Made by a program: the position numbers and the translations under genes
Notes under the pieces: model-generated
What the model was told of the DNA's origin: nothing
The model's database searches: none
What the model saw: the letters and a program-made list of their open reading frames with translations, nothing else
In this document: piece by piece, positions 20,766-27,178 of the stretch
Layout of the letters: each line of letters opens with the position of its first letter
Numbering within the stretch: the first letter of the stretch is position 1
NCBI GenBank assembly: GCA_004335635.1
Contig: QAXH01002301.1
Location: 1-27,178 of the forward strand
Direction of reading: 5' to 3'
Length of the DNA: 27,178 bases
Origin: Chloromonas sp. AAM2
Lineage: Eukaryota; Chlorophyta; Chlorophyceae; Chlamydomonadales; Chlamydomonadaceae

Positions 20766-23185
20766 ATCCAATCTGACTCTCCCTACTGGAAGACGATGTC
20801 ATTCCGTTTTCAACTCAGCCTTGCCGCAAAAAGCGTCATCGCGCTTACGTAAGAGATGTCTTCATCTCATCTGCGCTGGCCGCCAAAGTGGGGCTGGCAC
20901 CTCATGCTGTTCACAGCGTTGACGTGCACGGTTCAAAAGCGGGTCTCTGCACCCGGATTTGGCGCTTGCTCCTCAGAGATGTTGTGGTGCAGAAACCTCT
21001 GCCTGCCCTGCCCTGAGTCTGATAATGGCAGGCCTTGAATCCAAGCATCAACAGCTTGAGTCACGGTCTAGTCAGCTCAAATCGCATGCTGCAATGCGGC
21101 ACATGCGGAAAGATATCCGTACATGTGTAAGGCTACAATGCATAGACAGAATTTGCAGCCCTCTGCACAAACTGAAGGAAACCTTACAGTCACATCCAGG
21201 TCCAGGTCTTAACCCAACGCTGTTGAACAACTAGTCAAACAAGCAGTGAGTGTGATAGACCGGCTGAACTTTTGCGCCATCTTGCCTCACCCATACCACA
21301 GAGCAATCACGCTTTCTGACGCTTGGTAGAAGCAATAGAAAAAAACCTTTTTTAAACAGAGCCTTCTGATCAATGCCCTTCTGATCTCCAGAAAGGACAT
21401 GAAGGTCTCAATGACGTGCACAACCACTGTGTTGCAAACAGCATGCTCTAAAGCATCACAAAGCGTGCACTCATGCAATACCTGTTGTCCTCATCAGTAC
21501 TCGCATGACAGATTCAACATGCAGCAGATACTGTGTGTGCACGCAGGCAGCTGGATTCCATCATGACCATCATGATGTGCTCGGGCAGCAGAGCAGCCCA
21601 GGCCGTCATGTGTACGATTTTAGCCAAAGGCAAAGATTATGATTCATGAAAAGCCCTACCCCTTAGTGGCTAGGTCAACAAGCAGTCGGCACTGCAATGC
21701 AAACCAGCGTACAGAGCAGCATTGAATGCCACTGCCAGTGATGGCACGCGCATGCCGACACGCAAGGACTGTGTGTTGCCAGTGCTGCCCTCCTGTGCCC
21801 TCAAAAGCCACCACAGCAGTGTCAGGCACATTCCAAACCCCATGAGGCTTGTCTTCAGTTCATGACACCTATTCCGACCTACCAACCAGCTGTTGTTTAC
21901 TTGTTTTCATCTTGGGCGCCTTCTATATTGTTAAGCCTGTGTCCGTTGCAAGAAGAACCCCTTGCCAGTTGACCTGGGAAACCTCACATAACATACCACC
22001 TGCCTTTGTGCTGTGTTCTATTACCCGTAAAAGATGCCGAATACATGCAAACCAAACACACACAAACAGCACGAGCATGCCACTCCAATATGAAGTGAAC
22101 ACATTCAATCAAGGCCAGGATGGCTCATGCAAAGCTTAGGCATAGCTAGCATTGCTCACAGTGCCGCTGCAGAGCCTCTGATGCGTGTAATGTTGTATAC
22201 TACAAACATAGAGTTGAATGAGTGCCAGCAGCACTCCAGCATCCAACTGCGCTGACACCTCGGCAGAAAGCATCGGCACGCCCAACTGTATTCTGTTGAT
22301 TCATTTACCAGAACATGTATCTATTGTAATTGTATTGCACGGCTTTTCCATCCATACTGCTCCGTATATCTGTAGCCTAATGACCGACAAGACCTCTTTG
22401 CAAGGGTACAATCGAAACCGCCAATCAAAAAATACTGGTCAGGGTAATGGCCAGTGAAAGGACATCATTTGAACCAAACGTTGCGTGCGATTGTGAGTAT
22501 GTGCCGCTGACTGGATGAATCAGCATGGCGTGTGGCAGACATCCAGCCTTGCCGTACCGCCGGCCACCGCCAAATGCTGACAAACAGGCGTCCAGCTTAG
22601 GCCTGGCGACTGCACTTCCTATCGAGAGCACTCATTGCATTGGCTGCTACCACCGCATGTGACTGCCCGAGCACCCACACCGTGGTAGCTGTTGCCACAC
22701 CCATGCACCATCACTCATGCACCCACACCGGTATACCACATGCAGTGCTGTATGCACAGGCCCTGTCAGGCATGACTGCTGAGCATGAAGCGCGCCCGCT
22801 AGAAACAAGCCCTGCCAGGACTGCATCTCAATTCGCTCCCTGCAGGACTGGAATCATAGGCAAGCCATGCGAACCGTACCGTTCGAGCACGAACCGTACC
22901 GTGCGATGTACAATGCACATGGAAGCCGCAAGGTGCACAAGAAAGCCACGTCAGCAACACGTGAGGACCGTTGAAAAGTCACGGGAGCACGACGGAGCCA
23001 CCACGGTAGTCCTGCAGAGCCTTGTGAGGAGTGCGTGACAGGGCCCATGAGGCGGGCACGTGCAATTCAAGCGGACATCACGTGGGATTTGAGGGCCATG
23101 TACGTGTAATAAAGTGTACCAGCAACACCTGGGGCTTGCTGGACAATGTAGGGGTTACCAAACCAACACTTGCCTACCGCACTCA
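20766..23185. other. Gene-poor interval between GDPD copy C and TOR
   Basis: About 2.4 kb with no convincing gene on either strand. It contains the 39-bp block 20977-21015 shared with 14645-14683, a short CGAACCGTACCG direct repeat near 22869-22901, and at its right end the presumed TOR 3' UTR. The open frames (for example 22640-23038 +) lack family features. Confidence 0.45.
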
Positions 23186-26100
23186 TCACCAGAACGGACA
23201 CCATCCGATGTACGACTGGCATAAGTTTTCGTGACATGTGGCCTGTTCTATCAACCGCTGGACCTGCGCCGGCACACTGTCACTCTCCGCAGCCCCGCCC
23301 GACGCGCCCTCCGACAGCCCGTCCCGCCCCATCAGCTTATCGCTCATGCGCTGCATGACCGCCACTGCGCGTGTGTTCAGCACCTCGTTGGCGTCGCCCA
23401 TCTGGTTGAACGCCTCCCTCAGCTCCTTCTCCCGCGTCTCCCGGCGGGGCGGTGAGGGCATGCCGGGCGCTGCGTTTGTGTTGGGCGCCACCGCGGCCAT
23501 GAGGGCACTGGAGCTGGTGTCTGCGGCCGCGGAACAACCAGCAGGAAAGGTGTCGGGGGTGAGTCATGAGTCATGCGTTGGTACAACCAGCTTGTCTGAA
23601 CAGGGAACGTCTCAGGATGCACAGCATCAGCCATTGACAGACATCCCTGGCCATCTCAGGATCAGCTTGTTCTCCGGGCGCAACCTCCTATCAAAGCGTC
23701 CTTGCACTGGCGGCCTTGCAGCGCTCCCAGCCATTCAAACACAAAAGGCCCTCACCGAGTTCTGACCTTTGCCCAGTTCATGTTGGAGCTGCCCAGCTCA
23801 CCTGTCGCGTTCATTCCCGCGCCACCCATCAGCAAGGTGTCCCCGTGGCCGTGGTCCCCCGGTGCCCGCACATGCGTGTCGGCTACCGCCGCCGCCACAC
23901 CCCCGGCCGTGGCGTTCCCGCCCGTTGTATTGGTAGTGTCGGCTGTAATTGAGTGAATGAGTAATCGAGTGAGTGAGTGAGTGAGTGAGTGAGTGAGTGA
24001 GTAACTGTCTATTATATGTCTTTCTGCGCCTGTAACGTTCAACAAGTCGAACAGAAGATGGCTCAAGCCTACACCTACAACAGCATCACACTCGCAGTGC
24101 ACAGGACTGCGGGTGCTGAGTCCGAAACTCCCATAATCACCTGTTGTATTGTGTGTATGGCGTCTGGCTGCAGTACTGTGATTCAACCCATGAAAAGCCA
24201 TGTAATGAGAATGATGGTGATGATTACCTGTGTTGAGCAGTCGCCAGTTGATGAGCGGGTCATGCACAAAGGCTTCCAGCATGGCAGTAACGCTCTCCTT
24301 GTTGGTCCGCAGTACTCGCATCACGTTTTCGCATGTGGTGCGGAAGTTGCCCTCCATGCCGGCTACCTCCATGGCCTTCACCATCATGCGGGTCAGACGG
24401 AAGGGAACCTGCAGATATGGCATGGCGAAGTGTCAGCACAGGCTCCGGGATGAGCTCCACTCAAAAGACATCAAAGTCCAGGCTGGGTCCCTTTAACGCA
24501 GGGGCAAGGAGTCCAGGCGCATGGCAAATGGTGTACTTTGCGTTTGAGGTGTTTGGGCTTGATAGGTTGAATGGGAAATGTTGAAACATTGCACAAATCA
24601 CGCGCCCTTAAAGTAGCCCAGGACACCACACATGCAAAAGTGGTGCGGTTGCATCAGTACAAGTGCTAGTAGCACTGCCTAGTTTGATGTTTGGCATCAC
24701 GATTGATGGATTACAGTCAACGCACACCTTTTCTGGGAACTTGTCTCTGTGCATGGACGCCTCAAAGCAGTCTCCAAAGTCGATGTGCAGCAGTTTGCCC
24801 GAGTACCTGTCCAGCATGAGGTTGGAGGGGTGCCGGTCGCCCAGACCCAGGATGTACCCAACCTGCGGAGCGAGCGAAGGACAGGCCGCAGTGCAGGCAT
24901 TGGAAGGGAGAAAATAGAAACTTGCAGAGAGTTTGGGAAATGCAGGAACAAACCGAACAAAACACTTCAATGGCTTGTCTGGCGGGACAAGTGGGGAAGG
25001 ACGTGCACGGTGCAAGGAGGTAACAGAAAGCGGACACAGCATGTGGGTGGCTTGTTGACTGGCGCATGTCCTGTGCTGAGGCAGCAAGGCCATGTGATGT
25101 GTTGAAAGGCTCGGACAAGATGTACAGTAAGTCATTGCTGGGTCATAAGAGCTGGATGTGCCGCTTGCCATGCCTTAGGGCTTTCTAAAGTTTGCTCAAC
25201 CACCCAAGTGCCAGTAGGTGCTGTCGTACAGCGTCGCAATCACCTCCATGCGCACACGTGCAGCCTCCCACGCTCACCATTGACATGACTGCTGCAGAGC
25301 GCGTGTAGTTGGTTCTCCTGTCCAGCCATATCTCCGAGTTGCGACTCTTGAGCCAGAGCACCTTGTGCAGGTCCTCTCCGCTGGTCGCGTCAAGAGCGTA
25401 CTCAAACACCTCCACCTGGGGAGGGGTACAGAGACACAGGATGCGTGAGGGCAAGACCATGGCTCGGCCATACCTAGTTGTCATGAAGTAGAGCGTGCAT
25501 CAACTTGAGTAGGGACCAAGGTTCAAACACCGTTTTATTCAGGACTGCTGGAATACGTTTCAATCAGCACAGGCCTCGTCACACAAGAAAGCGTACTTGG
25601 TACATAACTTCACTATGAAAGCCACGACGGTGGCGAAGCGAGGGTGCTCAGAAGTGCCTTCTTTTGCTGTCTGTCGCCCTGCAGTCTATCCATTGCTCAA
25701 ACCCAGTGTAATAACGAGCTACACTTGCTTCAAGTTCGCTGGGCCAGACATGTAACATCCAAAGGTTGCGTCACATGGCAAGGCATTACAGTAGCCCCTC
25801 CCCAGTAGCCTTGTTTGAATTCACTAGTGCCTAGCATGGCCATGCTTCACCTTCTGTATGACTGTCAAGTGGTCGTAGTCAGGCGCCATGCCCAGCATGA
25901 GCCGGTGCTCCCAGTTCAGGGGTATCTTGCGCGCGTCCCGGAACTCGCGTATCAACGCATGCAGCGTGTCGCAGTTCGGCACCCAGCCGATCAGCCCGCT
26001 GTTCGGGGACAGCGGAATGACGGCGTATCGCGCGATGGACAGATCGCGTTCCGCTGTCGCTCGGTCGTGGAGGAGCATCGTGTTGACGAGCCCGAAGAGC

Positions 26101-27178
26101 TGCATGACGCGTTCGTCCTGACGCAAATCTTCGTGGCCCTGCGATTTCAAGCCAAACGCAAACAAATGCCATCGCCGCCCTTGGTCCATCCTGTAGCGTA
26201 TACTGTGTAGTGAGACGAGGCGCATGAGCACAAGGAGCTACTTGATGCTGCGGTCGAGTAGGGCTGGGATGCACAGCAGTCAGGAGAGTTAATTTAGGGC
26301 TGAAAAACTTCAGGGTTTGTTCAGGTGTGCTGAGCCCAGCAGACAATAGACACCGATGACAAGCTTGCACTTCTTCTCGCAATCGCCCTGCATCATCGCT
26401 GCATGCTGCAGTTCCATGCCCTCCCCCGGGCTGCATGCAAAGCCTTGTCATCCTTCCCTTCTCTCACCTTGAGCAAGAACATGTACTCTGCCCCATCACC
26501 CCCGTGTATGGTGAGCTTGCGTGGCCGCTGCTTGGAGCTGATCACGTGCAGCTGGGGGGCGAACGCAGCAATGGTCACTAGCGGCTCGCCAGCAATGTAC
26601 GTGCCTGCAGGCAGCAAATGCACACCCACCTCAGCTTTTGCTCTCCTACGCCTGGGGCCTGCTATCCCTGCAACCTCTCCCCTTGTCTTGCCCCTGCCAG
26701 TCAGCCGCTCCGTGCCGCCATGCCTGCAAATCTCCCACTCCTTGCGTAATCCAAAGCAGCCCCTCTCTGGTGTCGCAGGAGACTTCTTGGAGGTTGGAAA
26801 GCGACATAAGTAGAGAGGATCTGTCATTGAAGGTGAAGGTTACCATGATGAGGCAGAACTTCTGTCCTGCCCAGTAGTTTCCCAAGCCACTCCCCCAGCC
26901 ACAGGTTTAAAAAAGACAAAACATCCAATGCGTCCACTCCCCCAGACGGTCCCCAGCCGTTTCCCCAGCCGTTTCTCACCCGGCACTGCTAGCTCCATGC
27001 CCTGCGCCCTGACCAGCGCCGGCGCCACGTACTGCAGGTCCAGCGTCTGCAGCGAGTGCAGCTGCTTGTTGATGCGCTTGAACACGTGATAGTACAGGTC
27101 CCACGCCTGGTGCAGGTCGGGCTCCTTGCGGGAGGTGCGGAAGTTACACAACCAGTCGTACGCCTCGGCAAGCTCCCT
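23186..27178 (-). CDS. TOR: Target of rapamycin (TOR) Ser/Thr kinase, C-terminal part (partial)
   Basis: The 3' part of a TOR gene; the 5' end lies beyond the right edge. Exons: 27178-26980, 26604-26468, 26138-25851, 25415-25278, 24862-24728, 24408-24228, 23942-23802, 23520-23186, giving 517 aa in one frame, all GT-AG. The first exon holds the end of the FRB domain ([17 protein letters not shown]), keeping W, D, Y and F positions that contact rapamycin in human mTOR. Next come the ATP-binding lysine in [31 protein letters not shown], the catalytic loop [12 protein letters not shown], the metal motif HIDFGD and PFRLTRMM. A Gly/Ala/Thr-rich linker of about 75 residues precedes the FATC domain, ending [16 protein letters not shown] at the stop. 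Kinase and FATC match mTOR closely, so I read this as functional TOR, the cytosolic growth kinase of TORC1-type complexes. Exons are GC-richer than the introns. Confidence 0.97.
23943..24227 (-). other. TOR intron open in frame (possible retained intron/exitron)
   Basis: This 285-nt interval is bounded by a weak GTAATC donor and an ATTACAG acceptor. It is exactly 95 codons and has no stop in the TOR frame, so retention would insert 95 residues between kinase and FATC. Its translation (His-rich start, then repeated SLTH from the tetranucleotide repeat) is unlike any TOR sequence I know and its GC is lower than that of the exons, so I model it as an intron. Confidence 0.55.
23967..24002. repeat. 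GAGT tetranucleotide microsatellite in TOR intron
   Basis: Nine perfect GAGT units on the + strand, CTCA-type repeats in the transcript, ending about 25 nt before the acceptor of the intron preceding the linker exon. It may double as its polypyrimidine/branch region. Confidence 0.85.

Noticed and set aside
22640..23038. 132-codon + strand frame downstream of TOR
   Set aside because: Composition is His/Thr/Arg-rich without motifs, and it lies in the presumed TOR 3' UTR region on the opposite strand.
23238..23765. 175-codon + strand frame opposite the FATC exon
   Set aside because: It is the antisense shadow of the GC-rich TOR exon; the minus strand clearly encodes FATC.
25879..26451. 190-codon alternative minus-strand frame over the TOR kinase exon
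   Set aside because: It is a frame shadow; the true frame matches mTOR ([10 protein letters not shown] to DYDHLTV).

Overview
The window looks like nuclear DNA from a unicellular or colonial green alga, probably Chlamydomonadales. This is inferred from a TOR kinase gene, plant/alga-type glycerophosphodiester phosphodiesterase (GDPD) genes, many short exons split by introns of about 100-450 nt with TGCAG acceptors, and candidate TGTAA poly(A) signals. No bacterial operons, tRNA, rRNA or CRISPR are visible. Every gene I can support lies on the minus strand.

Layout, left to right. 1-116 is an abrupt G-rich stretch. 310-409 is an isolated GDPD exon 4, a truncated or broken fourth copy. 513-1021 is a 509-bp MITE with 24-bp exact terminal inverted repeats and a TA target duplication. 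Three complete tandem GDPD genes follow, each with 16 exons and the same intron phases: copy A (7565 to 1708, 384 aa), copy B (13816 to 8970, 385 aa) and copy C (20496 to 16096, 385 aa). Each encodes a signal peptide, the split GHRG and PEHT motif, the ECD metal-binding motif, the CRH[ED] histidine, the IYPE[LM]K motif and the GVDG[SA]FTD motif. After a roughly 2.7-kb stretch with no recognisable gene (20497-23185), the 3' part of the TOR kinase gene runs from the right edge to 23186 (8 exons, 517 aa: end of FRB, full kinase domain, FATC).

The GDPD cluster is a segmental tandem duplication that carried promoter and 3' UTR with it. A shared upstream motif lies about 150-175 nt before each ATG, and a shared hairpin-forming block lies about 17-20 nt after each stop. 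Copy A has a second, repeat-rich foldback element in intron 11, which helps make that intron about 1.25 kb against 139 and 183 nt in B and C. Copy B has CA and CAG microsatellites in introns. The GDPDs should hydrolyse glycerophosphodiesters to glycerol-3-phosphate and an alcohol in the secretory pathway or outside the cell; TOR is the cytosolic growth and nutrient kinase. Their adjacency is suggestive for nutrient signalling, but nothing in the sequence proves a functional link.

The most unusual observations are the GC-AG introns kept among the paralogues (intron 10 in all three, intron 13 in A and C but GT in B), a run of three tiny exons (27, 39, 32 nt), and a TOR intron that is open in frame and a multiple of three. 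I found no clear evidence of a wholly new biological system.
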